Shown: positions 1 to 9,134, numbered from the stretch's first letter. The stretch is 64,000 bases of DNA from Sceloporus undulatus (GCF_019175285.1 NC_056526.1:121332599-121396598); one strand, 5' to 3'. A program made the numbers and translations. Notes: a model not told the origin generated them from the sequence alone.

Positions 1-100
1 TACTTGCCTCCTTCCTCATATTGTCCTCACAACCCTGTGAAGAAGGTAAGACTGACCCAAAGTCACCACGGCAGAACACGGACTAGAACCCTTACTTTTT
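1..100 (-). repeat. Old SINE-like fragment
   Basis: Contains the phrases CCTCACAACCCTGTGAAG and AAAGTCACC typical, in reverse, of squamate/MIR-like SINEs. Diverged; the subfamily cannot be named by eye. It lies in USP46 intron 1. Confidence 0.4.
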
Positions 101-101
101 C

Positions 102-248
102 GGAGTGTAGTGGAGTCTCCTTCCTTGGAGGTCTTTAAACAGAGGCTGGATGGCCATCTGTTGGGGATGCTTTGATTGAGAGTTCCTGAATGGCAGGAGG
201 TTGGACTGGATGGCCCTTGCAGTCTCTTCTAACTCTATGATTCTATGA
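102..248 (+). mobile_element. CR1-type LINE, 3' end fragment
   Basis: Carries the common amniote CR1 tail including GGAGGTCTTTAAACAGAGGC, TGGATGGCCATCTG, GGTTGGACTGGATGGCCCTT and the terminal TATGATTCTATGA repeats. It is 5' truncated, as most CR1 copies are. Confidence 0.85.
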
Positions 249-261
249 GTCTTGAGAATCT

Positions 262-538
262 GGGTACATCTACACTGTAGAAATAATGTAATTCAACACC
301 ACTTTGAGTGTTGTAGCTCCATCCTATGGAATCCTGGGGCTTGTAGTTTTACAAGATCTTTCATCTTCTCTACCAAAATGTGCTGGTGTCTTACAAAACT
401 CAAATCCCAGGATTCTATAGCAGTGATGGTGAACCTATGGCACACCTGTAAAAGGTTCACCATCATTGTTCTATAGGCTACAGCCATGGCAGTTACAGTG
501 GTGTCAAACTGCATTATTTGTACAGTACAGATGTGCCC
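262..538. mobile_element. Palindromic MITE family P, copy 1
   Basis: Fold-back element with arms of the form ATCTACACTGTAGAAATAAT and a matching GTCAAACTGCATTATTT arm, and internal TATGGAATCCTGG/CCAGGATTCTATA arms. This family recurs about ten times in the window. A 48-bp hAT derivative is inserted at 421-468. Confidence 0.8.
421..468. mobile_element. 48-bp ultra-short hAT derivative with perfect 8-bp TSD
   Basis: The element begins CAGTGATGGTGAACC and ends GGTTCACCATCATTG, an inverted pair of 15 bases with one mismatch, with only about 18 bases between. It is flanked by identical TTCTATAG at 413-420 and 469-476. Eight-bp duplications and CAGTG ends are hAT hallmarks. It sits inside palindromic MITE P copy 1. 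Confidence 0.85.
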
Positions 539-938
539 TCAGTCCAACACTCTAGCCACTACACCACACTGAAGGAGTCTCAGTGAACGTTCTACCTTGA
601 GCCTACCAGTGTCTTAAAAATGCTTTGGTGTGCCATCAAGTTTTTATTTTATTATTGTCCCTTTGTAGCTATTGATGGACTGTGACAGTAAAGCAGAGGA
701 GTTGTCCCATTTTGCTCAAACAGGTGCTTTCCAGGTGTTTAGACTGCAGTTCTCATCACCCCTGAGTACTGGCCATATTGGCTGGGACTGTAGGCCAAAT
801 GAGGTTAAAGACATCTTGGTGGTAGAATTCAAAGACATAGCCATATCAATCTGGAGAATCAATATGCAAAAGGATCTTGTAGCACCTTTGAGACCAACTG
901 AAAGAAAGAAGGTGGCAGCACGAGAGGATCAAGTCTAT

Positions 939-1359
939 GGAGTTTATCACACGGGACGGATCTCATGCAGAAACGGGATTTAAAAATCTAGAAAAAAAAC
1001 TGCAAAAGCTTGTGCACAAAACCCACAAAAGCAGGTTGATTTTCATATGATGTCGGGGGTAATAAGCAATAACATGACATTAATCCAAATGGCAAGTCAA
1101 CAAAGCCCACTCCTTTTTACTTTTGGGATTTTTCAAAAGTAAAAAGCGGGCTTTGTCTAGTTTCTGTTTGGGTTAATGTCACGTTAATGCTCATTAACCC
1201 TTATGTCGTGTGAAAATCAACCTGCTTTTGCAGCTTCTATCCACTTTCTGTTTGGGTTAACCTCCGACGTTGTCTGAAAATCTACCTGTGTTTGCGGTTT
1301 TGGTTTTTTCTGGTTTAAATTCAGTTTCTGCAGGGGATCTGTCCTGTGTGATAAACTCC
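939..1359. mobile_element. Fold-back MITE, TIR GGAGTTTATCACAC
   Basis: Ends GGAGTTTATCACAC and GTGTGATAAACTCC are exact inverted repeats and the subterminal regions (CAGAAACGGGATTTAAA against TTTAAATTCAGTTTCTG) continue the palindrome. An internal inverted pair around GCAGGTTGATTTTCA lies at about 1032-1230. Flanking TAT/AAT suggests a 3-bp duplication with one change. A partial relative lies at 63605-63680. Confidence 0.75.
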
Positions 1360-1397
1360 AATGCAAGCTCATTCTACCAACTTCTTCTTTTCAGTGA

Positions 1398-1722
1398 GGA
1401 GATTATCAGATGGGGGGAAAAGACAGGAGTAAAAGGCATACTCTCAGCATCATTGTGTGATCGCGCTTAAGATTTTTCGACAACATCACGCTCATCCAGG
1501 ACTTATTCCATGAAGATCCAGGAATGCTCCAGCAACAAACCATTCTGGGACTTCCCCATAAGTGGTTTGTTGCTGGACCATTCCTGGATCTTCACAGGAT
1601 AAGTCCTGGGTTAGCGTGATGTGTCAGAAAATCTTCAGCACAGTCGTGCGATTATGCTGAGAGTATGCCTTTTCTGCCCAGCTTCCCCCCCCCCCAGCTT
1701 TTCCCCCCATCTGATAATCTCC
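1398..1722. mobile_element. Fold-back MITE, TIR GGAGATTATCAGA
   Basis: 325-bp near-complete palindrome. Arms include CATACTCTCAGCAT / ATGCTGAGAGTATG, CATCACGCTCATCCAGGACT / its complement, and GCAACAAACCA / TGGTTTGTTGC around a small loop near 1550-1565. The TIR is related to that of the preceding element. Confidence 0.8.
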
Positions 1723-1767
1723 TTAGTCTCAAACATGCTACAAGATCCCTTTGCATAAAGGCACCCT

Positions 1768-1856
1768 GTTGTTGTTATGTGCCTTCAAGACACTTCTGAC
1801 TTATGGTGACCCTCTCGCAGGGTTTTCTTGACAGGATTTCTTCAGACGAGGTTTGG

Positions 1857-1887
<31 letters not shown>

Positions 1888-2042
1888 TATATCCCACTAT
1901 CCCTGCAAAATTGGGACTTTTTAGGTAGAGGTTATATTCCTTGCACAAGCTCACCCAGGGGTTTCCCATGGCTGAGCAAGGGTTTGAACCCTCATCTCCC
2001 AGAGATCTGGTTCAATACTCAAACCACTCCACCACACTACCT
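1768..2042 (-). mobile_element. Sauria-type SINE with (ATC)n insertion
   Basis: Reverse copy: GTGCCTTCAAGACACTTCTG tail side, GGTTTGAACCC box-B-like segment, and ACTCAAACCACTCCACCAC head. An (ATC)n run and an unrelated segment replace the middle at about 1857-1960. Confidence 0.75.
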
Positions 2043-2514
2043 CCTTCATCCTGTTAACCAAGATCCAAGCTGCCTGCACACAGAGGTAGCCAAGCCCACA
2101 TCAGATCCTGCCATTGCTTTGTGTTTCGCTTTGAGCGTCCCAAGCCACCATGCTAAGGTTTGTAGGCCTCTGAACAGCTACAACTGGTCTCATATGCTCC
2201 AAGCAGTAATTCAGTGTCTCCACACTTAAGACGAATCAGGCTTTTTGTCACCCAGCTGTCAAGTTCAGAACCCTAACTTTAAGCAAGCAGGAGGGGAAGG
2301 AACCCAATGGTTGGGGCTCAGAATATTGACACATTTGGATAAAAAGTACGGGACCAGGATGGAAACCACATCTTTAATGGAGCAACAATTCTTGGCAAAC
2401 ATCACTGAAAGAATAAACTTGAACAAAACTGTCTGCCTGACAACCAAGGGGGCAATATGTGACCTTACCCTCTGAACTTGAAAAAACTGTAGTTTCAACA
2501 AACTATACTTGTCC
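2043..2514. other. No recognisable feature
   Basis: Unique-looking intron sequence of USP46. Open frames on both strands are short and lack codon bias or splice context. Confidence 0.6.
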
Positions 2515-2690
2515 CTCCATATGCGCTAGGGTTAGGGGCACAGGACCCCCGTGAATGTGGGGAAACTGCAAATAACAAAAACGCCATGTTTTTACCTGAG
2601 AGGACACCTCTCTACGAATCTCTAGGTCCTCCAGTGCAACTCTGGTCAACGTCAGACATTGACCATAGAACTGCACTGTAGGACGGAGCC
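2515..2690 (-). mobile_element. Tigger-like element fragment
   Basis: GTCCCTCCATATGCGC...CCCCGTGAATGTGG and the CTAGGTCCTCCAGTGCAACT segment match parts of the complete element at 11870-12395. Only one end is preserved. Confidence 0.5.
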
Positions 2691-2884
2691 ATTGCACTTA
2701 AAGTGGAGTCAAACGGTTGTGTTGCATTTTGTACAATTCCTGGATTGTAATGCAATAAAATTGGCACCTCCCCAAAAAAAGTGTTGCATTTCTGCAGTGT
2801 GGATTTTGTTGTTGTGTGTCTTCCAAGTGAGGCTTATGGCCACCACCCTCCGGGGACCCTATCATGGGCTTCAGGCTGTGGAGA

Positions 2885-2960
2885 CACTCCAAGGCTGCAT
2901 CCACACTGGAGAAATAACCCGGTTTGGCACCGCTTTAACTCTTTGTGGCTCCACAGCCTA
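2885..2960. mobile_element. Palindromic MITE family P, one-arm fragment
   Basis: GGCTGCATCCACACTGGAGA and the following GGCACCGCTTTAACT match one arm of the family; the second arm is absent. Confidence 0.55.
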
Positions 2961-3074
2961 CCAGCAAAGGCCCAGCGCCATCCCCTGGCCCTCCCTCCAG
3001 GGCCCCAGCCCCAGACTCCTGTCCATGGCAGACAGGACACCCCCCCACAAGCAGCTAGTAGGGACTCTGACCTC

Positions 3075-3525
3075 CCCCACTTCAAGCCCCTTCCCAGGTC
3101 AATCTCCTCCTCTTCCTCCCCTCCCCTCCCTTCTTCCTTCTCCTCTTCCTTCCCCCTCTTTAGGGCCATAAGCAGCTAGGGGCCCTGACCCCCCCTCCAG
3201 GCCTCTTCCCAGGTCAGTCTCCTCCTCTTCTTTCCCCTCCCCTTCTCTCCTTCCTCCTTTTCCTCCCCTCCCTTCTCCCTCTTCTTCCTTCTCCTTCTTC
3301 CCTCTCTTCCTCTCCCTCCTCCTGCTACTTTTCCTCCTCCGCCTCTTTCTCTTCTTCCTCCCTCTCCCTCCTCTTCATCCTCTCCCCTTCCTTCTCCTCT
3401 TCTTCCTCCCCCTCTTCCTCTCCCTCCTCTTGCTACTCTTCCTCCTCCGCCTCTTTCTCTTTTTCCTTCCCTTCTTCCTGCTTCTCTTCCTCCCTCCCTC
3501 CTTCCTCCTCCCCCCTGAGGCCCAA
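3075..3525. repeat. Long polypyrimidine/polypurine tract in USP46 intron 1
   Basis: About 450 bp made almost wholly of C and T on the plus strand (CTT, CCT and CTC units, irregular), ending some 15 bases from the USP46 splice donor. On the transcribed strand it gives a GA-rich intron start. A second tract at 3735-3860 lies on the promoter side. Several long open frames across it (proline/serine/leucine rich on plus, arginine/glycine/glutamate rich on minus) are composition artefacts. Confidence 0.85.
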
Positions 3526-3543
3526 TGCCCTCCCGGGACTCAC

Positions 3544-3579
3544 CATATTACAAATGGAGGCGATGTTTCTGACAGTCAT
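3544..3579 (-). CDS. USP46: USP46 first coding exon (partial gene)
   Basis: On the minus strand an ATG at 3579-3577 opens a 12-codon exon reading MTVRNIASICNM, followed immediately by a consensus 5' splice site GTGAGT at 3543-3538. This matches, from memory, the N-terminus of vertebrate USP46 (MTVRNIASICNMG...), whose first coding exon ends at this methionine; the paralogue USP12 begins differently. USP46 is a cysteine deubiquitinase activated by the WD-repeat proteins UAF1/WDR48 and WDR20, acting on histones and on AMPA-receptor subunits. None of the catalytic domain is in the window; transcription runs towards position 1 and 1-3543 is intron 1. The neighbouring snoRNA host gene fits the DANCR-USP46 neighbourhood of mammals, which supports the call. 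The exon alone is short, so identity rests on exact residue match, splice donor and synteny. Confidence 0.86.
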
Positions 3580-3583
3580 GAGT

Positions 3584-3613
3584 CTAAAGGTTGCAGCGAT
3601 CCCACACCGCCAT
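3584..3613 (-). CDS. uORF in USP46 5' UTR
   Basis: A short upstream ORF reads MAVWDRCNL then TAG. It starts at an ATG (3613-3611) inside a YY1-like AAGATGGCGG motif and stops four bases before the USP46 ATG. It lies in what would be the 5' UTR if transcription starts above 3613. The start context (A at -3, G at +4) is good, so scanning ribosomes could use it and then reinitiate or skip. Whether it is in the mature mRNA depends on the real start site, which I cannot see. Confidence 0.5.
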   Translation of the reverse strand: MAVWDRCNL

Positions 3614-4085
3614 CTTTACCAGGTGAAAACCCAGGCGGTCATGCTGGGGCTGGGGCTGGGAGAAGGAGAGAAGGAGAGGGAGCCTGAGTCTTCTTGGGGG
3701 GGAGTGGATATGTCTCTGTGTATGGAGGGCTCCCCTTCCCTGGCCTCTCCTCCTCCTTCTCCTCCTCTTCTTCCTCCTCCTCTTCCTCTCTGCCTTGGCA
3801 GGTGGGATGCCAGGGAGACTAGTCCCAGTGCTCTTCCTCCTCTTCCTCCTCTTCCTCTGCCTCTGCTGCCCCTTCCCTCCTTTTCTCCATCGCCCAGCAG
3901 CAACTTTGACAGGGAAGGTCAAGCCCCAAGAGTGGCGTGGCTGGGAACCAATCACTTGGCCCTTTTTGGGAGGGAGGGATCCCAGCAGCCAATGAGGAGG
4001 CCAGGAAGAAGAGGGAGGGGGTCCCCCACGCACCCGCCCCCCAGAGTGGTCACTCCTAGTCCAGTCAGCCTGGACTGGTCCCCCT
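3605..4085 (-). promoter_or_regulatory. USP46 promoter region (GC-rich, CCAAT boxes, YY1-like motif)
   Basis: Unique GC-rich sequence upstream of the USP46 exon. Two CCAAT motifs lie at 3948-3952 and 3989-3993 (ATTGG on the gene strand), typical NF-Y sites about 40 bp apart. An AAGATGGCGG element near 3606-3615 on the gene strand resembles a YY1 site, often found at or just downstream of the start site of TATA-less housekeeping genes. No TATA box is seen. Between 3730 and 3860 it is dense in CTC/CTT repeats. The start site is not resolved. Confidence 0.55.
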
Positions 4086-4094
4086 TTTAGGAAA

Positions 4095-4275
4095 GAGAAG
4101 ACCTTTATTGAATGTTAACATGGACTAATGTGGATTATATTTAGATTATTTTCATAGACTGTGCACCATAGGCAGGCTTATTTGATTTGTTTTATCTATT
4201 TTCATTGATTGTATGTACTGTACTGTACTGTGTAAATTTACAATGCTATATAAATACAGCTTAATAATAATAGCA
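4095..4275 (+). mobile_element. LINE 3' tail fragment
   Basis: Shares CAGGCTTATTTGATTTG..., ATTTTCATTGATTG and GTGCTATATAAATA-like tail ending in TAATAATA with 14941-15142. This looks like the 3' end of an L2/CR1-clade LINE with a trinucleotide tail. Confidence 0.5.
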
Positions 4276-4289
4276 ATGTTTGCCATGCA

Positions 4290-4593
4290 GCCCACTGCAG
4301 AAATAATCTGCGTTGGTCCCGCTTTCCATGCGATGAAATTCTGGAAAGTGGAGTTTGCTGTGGCACCAGAAGGTTGAGGGGGCATCTGCACATCTCCAAG
4401 AACGCAAGTTTGACATCTGCTATGGCTCAATATCATGGTATTCTGGAAGCTGGAGTTTGGTGAGGTATTTAGCCTTCTCTGTCAGAGAGCTCTAGTGCCA
4501 CAACAAACTACAAACCCCAGGATTCCATAGCATTGTGCCAAGGCAGTTAAAGCGGTGTGCCACTGCATTGTTTCTGCAGTGTAGATGCACCCT
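4290..4593. mobile_element. Palindromic MITE family P, copy 2 plus adjoining half copy
   Basis: 4378-4593 is a full fold-back copy ending TGCAGTGTAGATGCACCCTC; 4290-4372 is a diverged half copy beginning CACTGCAGAAATAATCTG. Confidence 0.7.
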
Positions 4594-4679
4594 CAGTCTC
4601 AGATGAAGGCAAAGGCAAACCCCTCTCTGAACAGAACTTACCATAAAACGCAATAATAGAGTGAGTGATTTGTCCCAGG

Positions 4680-4908
4680 TTATCCACTGGGATCTTGGAG
4701 CCCCTTTGAGACTCACTGAATTAAAGAAGTTGGCAGCATGAGCTTTCCCAGACTTCACTCTGCTTCCTCAGATGCATTTGTTATTATTATTATTATTGAA
4801 TAACAATATAGAGAGATCTTGTAGCACCTTTCATCCACTTTCTAGTTAGTCTCAAAGGTGCTACTAGATCCCTTTGCATCCTGATTTTACAGGCTAACAG
4901 AGCCATGT
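4680..4908 (-). mobile_element. Penelope-like element type C with hammerhead-like motif
   Basis: GATCTTGGAGCCCCTTTGAG and, in inverted orientation, TAGTCTCAAAGGTGCTACTA flank the element. The minus strand at 4775-4736 reads GCAT, CTGAGGA, A, a hairpin, GAA, AGCT, C, ATGC, which is the layout of a hammerhead ribozyme with a self-complementary stem III. Inverted partial copies of a terminal unit are typical of Penelope-like insertions. A (TTA)n run lies at 4781-4798. Confidence 0.55.
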
Positions 4909-4911
4909 TTT

Positions 4912-5460
4912 GGAGATTATCACATGGGGCATTACAGGACAATTACACAAAGATTTTCACACAACATCACACTCATCCAGTTCTTCTCCTGTGAATAACC
5001 TGGAATCGTCCCGTAACTTCTTATTAATGGGGTTAACTCCATGAATGGTTTGTGCTGTTGTGAAGGCGAGGAAGCTAATAGGAATGCATTCACACTTTTG
5101 GGGGTCACTATCACTCCTATGGCCATCACTATCAGGAAGCTTTTCCCAGACTGCACAGGATTATTTTCAGAGTAGATTTCTGTCTTTATTTTATTTGAAT
5201 GATATATACAGAAATTTTCAGACATGCACAATAGTGTGATGAAGATGCATGCGCAAAACATCCAGTCACAATGTACTAATGATGCAACAATGTGATCGGC
5301 CTTTGTATGTGGAATGCAACTGTGTTTTTGTTTCATTTTTACTTTGTTGTTATAGTGCAACTGGGTGACTGTGCAGAACTATACATCACTATAGCACTAT
5401 GCTTCCGTTATCTTCCAATAGTGTGATTGTCATGGAATTGGCCCTAGTGTGATAATCTCC
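4912..5460. mobile_element. Fold-back MITE, TIR GGAGATTATCACA (549 bp)
   Basis: Ends GGAGATTATCACA and TGTGATAATCTCC flanked by TTT on both sides (4909-4911, 5461-5463), a 3-bp target duplication. The arms are more diverged internally than those of the 939 and 1398 copies. Inserted next to the type C Penelope-like element. Confidence 0.7.
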
Positions 5461-5473
5461 TTTGAAGATTATC

Positions 5474-5559
5474 CAATGGGATTCCTTGGCAGAATGAGGG
5501 TTTGAACCCTGGTCTCCCAGAATCCCCATCTAACACTCACTACACCACACCGGCTCCAC
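5474..5559 (-). mobile_element. Sauria-type SINE, 5' part
   Basis: GGGTTTGAACCCTGGTCTCC and CACTCACTACACCACACCGG are the reverse of the tRNA-like head. Confidence 0.7.
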
Positions 5560-6764
5560 CTTTTCCATTAGCCATGAGTCCAAGCAGTAGCAGCGGTTGG
5601 TGGAGTGGTCAATCCACTCCAGCTTTTACTCAGAACTTTAAAGGAGATGTCCAAAGTGTTGGAAATGTCAGGGGTGGATAGGATTCATCCCCTTGGTGGA
5701 TTCTTTCAATTGAGACCTAACATCTGAAGCTAATAATAAAAAAAAAGGGGGGGGGACAAGAAACTTCTTCAGCAAGATCCAAGAAACCAAGAGAACTTTA
5801 AGCAGGAAGAGCAGGAAGCAGCGGAACATATGACATGGCCAGGAAGAAATTAAAAAGATAATTGAAACAATACACAGAAAAAACTATATAAAAGGGACAA
5901 ACCGATGACCAATTTAATTAAAGACAAACCATATGAAGACAAACCTCAAATTTTAAAAAGTGAAATGAGAGTTGTACAGCTGCTCCAAGCTACAGAGACA
6001 GAATCTATTCCAATTCTAACTAAAAGAGGTCAACAAATTTGGAAAACAAAACAATGGCCCACAGACTGGAAACACTCCGTATATATTCCAACTCCCAAGA
6101 AAAGAGACACCAGGAACTGCAGTAATCACAGGACCATTATATTAATTTCTCATGCAAGCAAGTTGGGGCTTAAAATTCTAAAATAAAGACTCTTACCATA
6201 AATGGAGCGAGAATTGCCAGATGTTCAAGTGAGGTTCAGGAAAGAAAGAGGGACTAGTGATCATATAACAAACATATGCTGGATAATGGAACGTACTAAA
6301 GATCAGACTGTACTGTACTTTATAGACTATAGCAAAACATTTGGTTGTACAGATCATGAGAAACTATGGTTCATTGCCACAACATTTGATAGTCCTGGTG
6401 CATAATCTGTACTCAAGACAATAGGCTACTGTTAGCACAGAATACAGAGAAACTGAATGCTTTCTAATTGGCAAAGGGTCAGACATTTAGCCTTCTCTAT
6501 CTATTTAATTTGTATGCCAAGAACATCATATGAAAAGCAGGCTTGGACTCAGAGAAGTATGAAAACTGGAGGAAGGAACACCAACAATCTAAGATACATA
6601 GGTGACAGCATAATATAGCAGAAAATATCAGTGATATGGAAAGATTATTGGAGATAATAATCTCGAGAAAGCACAAGGACAGGTTTACAACTGTCAAGAA
6701 AATAAAAACTATGATTACACACAATCTACGTAATTTTAAAGTAGATGATGAAGAGATTGAAATA

Positions 6765-6978
6765 CAGTGGACCCCTGTTATACGCTGAGGTTTGGTTCCA
6801 AGATCCCCAGTGGATAACAAAATCAGTGTATGTTCAAGTCCCATTAAATGTAATGACATAGCACAATTGTGTCCCTTATAAAAAGTAGAAAATCAAGGTT
6901 TGATATTTGAAATTTATACTTTTTTTGAACATTTTCAAACTGTGGATGCTTGAATCCGTGTATAAGAAGGGCCAACTA
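6765..6978 (+). mobile_element. Tigger-like MITE (TA target) inside BovB
   Basis: Begins CAGTGGACCCCTGTTATACG and ends AAGGGCCAACTA, flanked by TA (6763-6764, 6979-6980). The same family lies reversed at 41397-41628. TA duplication, these ends and size indicate a pogo/Tigger non-autonomous element. Confidence 0.75.
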
Positions 6979-7245
6979 TAGTTCAAGATTTTCCATACTT
7001 CGGCTCCATCTCAATCCAAGCAGAGAATGCAATCAAGAAATCAGAAGACTTGGATTTAGAAGGACAGCTATGAAGCAACTAAACAAGATTCTGAAGTGTA
7101 AAGATGTATAATTAAATACTAAATTTAGGATTGTCCATACCATCATATTTCCCATTTTTATGTATGGTTATGAAAGCTGGACAGTGAAGAAAGCTGATAG
7201 CGAAAAGAATCAATACATTTGAGCTGTTAATACCATGGACTGCCA

Positions 7246-7290
7246 AAATAATAATAATAATAATAATAATGATAATAATAATAATAATAG
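7246..7290. repeat. (AAT)n microsatellite
   Basis: Imperfect AAT/AATG repeat inside the BovB copy. Confidence 0.9.
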
Positions 7291-7401
7291 AGTCCTAGAG
7301 TAAATCAGGCCCAAGCTCTTCCTAGTAGCATAGATTTCTAAACGGATGTTGTCATATTTTGCCTTTATCATGAGAAGAAAGGACTCACTAGAAAAGACTA
7401 T

Positions 7402-7613
7402 ATTTTTTGTGGGTTTTTCAGGCTATGTGGCCATGCTCTAGAAGAGTTTATTCTTGACATTTCGCCGGCATTTGTGGCTGGCATCTTCAGAGAACTTGTC
7501 AGTCAGAGATACTGGCAAAACATTAGGAATAAACTTTTCTAGAACGTGGCCACATAGCCTGAAAAACCCACAAAAAAGCTATGGATGCCGGCCATGAAAG
7601 CCTTCAACTTCAC
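7402..7613. mobile_element. Penelope-like element type A inside BovB
   Basis: Inverted pair of terminal units: TTTTTTGTGGGTTTTTCAGG on the left and CCTGAAAAACCCACAAAAAA on the right, followed by an unpaired tail GGATGCCGGCCATGAAAGCC. Flanked by AAAGACTAT at 7393-7401 and 7614-7622. The minus strand at 7494-7452 has a hammerhead-like core: CTGAAGA, stem GCCAGC/GCCGGC, GAAA, GUC-type cleavage triplet. Duplications of variable length and inverted terminal units fit Penelope-like elements. Confidence 0.6.
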
Positions 7614-7799
7614 AAAGACTATGATGCTTGGTAAAGTTGAGGGCAATAAGAAAATAGGAAGGCCACATTCCTGATGGATAGATTCAATCAGGGGACCCAT
7701 GAATCTGCAAGAGCTGAGCATGGTGGTTAAGGATAGGGTGACTTCATAGGGCTACCATAGGTTGAAGTCGACTTGAAAACAGTTAGTTAACCACAAAAC

Positions 7800-9060
7800 C
7801 CCCCTGCTAATACCAAGATTCCACAGGAGGCAGTTGTAACAGTGGAATAATAGCACTATAACTGTGTAGTGTGACATTGTCCATTACATACTTGGCATCA
7901 TTTCCCCCATTTTTTTAGAAGAGGACATTGCCTACAACCCATTCCCCCAGCCTGTCATCAGCACTTGCTATTCTAGGGCAGCTTTCAAGACCCCAACACA
8001 CAAAGCATTGTGAGGAATTAAGACAGCTGTCACAGACCTAGCTGACTGGTGTGAGGGAGGCATCACAACAATGTTAGGCTTTCCAAAGCTTTGTGGAAAA
8101 TTACATTTGTGATCCCAGTCACTTTCAGAACAACAACACCACCACCGCTGCTGCCAAATAACTTCAGGTGAGTCCTCTGATCTGTAAGAGAGAGCCAAGA
8201 GATGACATTTTGTCCAAGGCTCATTCAAACTTCAAACTGGTCCAGTAGGGCTTGGGGCTGGATATCAATCTTTATCAGAGCTTGGAAGGGTAACAGATTT
8301 GGGCAATTAACTTCCATAATATCCCCGGTCACCATGGCCACATTTTATGAATTCTGGCTTTGATTTTAAAAAATCCAACACAAAGTCCATGATGTGAATT
8401 AGAGTCTGTGCGAGCACATAAAGTCAACAGTGCCACAGGACTTTCTGATGTTTTTGGTACAAGAGATTATTGTCATTCTGGAGAGTTTTTCTCTGCACAC
8501 AGAAACACTTTATTCAGTATCATTCAGTGTCTGTCTTAATGGTCCATTGCACACATGGATATTCATCATTTTATTTTCATGCATATTCATCATTTTCTAA
8601 CTGCTGTTATCAAACATTGATTTGCATATGGGAATGTGCCATAATAGATTTTAACACCTTCAACCAAAAACTTCATATCACTTCTTATCGCTTCAAAAAA
8701 CACATGCATTCTTTTGCAAAATCACAAACTGATGTGGAATGAAGAGTGTACAGGAGTGTCTGAAATTGTACAGGAAAAGGACATATTTCATTCCCTACGC
8801 ATGAATGATAACCTATCAATAAGGCTATAGCTGCCATTCAAATCCTGCTGGAGTATCTGTCAGAAATAAGGTCTTGTCTTGTCCAACTTCCAGGTGCTAA
8901 GCCCATCACTTGAATATGGGGATCAAGAATAAAGCCATACTTTTAAGGTATGGTTTTGTGAATTAGCCTTTTTCCTACATCAGGCCTATTCATAGTGAGA
9001 AAGGTCTTAGCAAGATTTGTTCAGAGGCAGTTTCTCATTGCCTTCCCATGAGATGATGAC
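7800..9060. other. No recognisable feature
   Basis: Unique-looking intergenic sequence between USP46 and the snoRNA host gene. A 90-residue plus-strand frame at 8470-8742 has no recognised family or splice context. Confidence 0.6.
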
Positions 9061-9082
9061 AGAGAGAGATAGNNNNNNNNNN

Positions 9083-9133
<51 letters not shown>
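9061..9133. repeat. (AGAT)n microsatellite with 10-N assembly gap
   Basis: GAGAGAGATAG, then ten N (9073-9082), then twelve or more AGAT units. True length is unknown. Confidence 0.95.

Positions 9134-9134
<1 letters not shown>

Larger units (their letters stand above)
865..1760. mobile_element. Penelope-like element type C remnant, split by two MITEs
   Basis: GGATCTTGTAGCACCTTTGA at 872-891 and TAGTCTCAAACATGCTAC at 1724-1741 are the two inverted ends of the type C element also seen at 4690-4900. Everything between 939 and 1722 is later insertion by two GGAG-TTATCA MITEs. Confidence 0.5.
5750..7800 (+). mobile_element. BovB (RTE-clade) LINE, decayed, with two insertions
   Basis: Translated pieces match BovB reverse transcriptase: KTKQWPTDWKHSVYIPTPKK near 6040-6100, RELPDVQVRFRKERGTSDHI near 6205-6265, FIDYSKTFGCTDHEKLW near 6325-6370, a C-terminal FPFLCMVMKAGQ region near 7150-7190 and a WIDSIRGPMNLQELS tail at 7677-7720, then the tail CGACTTGAAAACAG. 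Several stops and frameshifts break the ORF. It is interrupted by a Tigger-like MITE (6765-6978), an (AAT)n run (7246-7290) and a Penelope-like element (7402-7613). Confidence 0.8.

Noticed and set aside
672-983. 103-residue plus-strand frame
   Set aside because: It runs across a Penelope-like remnant into a MITE end; no domain or splice context.
2659-4090. Long proline/serine- or arginine/glycine-rich frames on both strands (up to 178 residues)
   Set aside because: They follow from the polypyrimidine tract and overlap each other in several frames; the real signal is the 12-codon USP46 exon.
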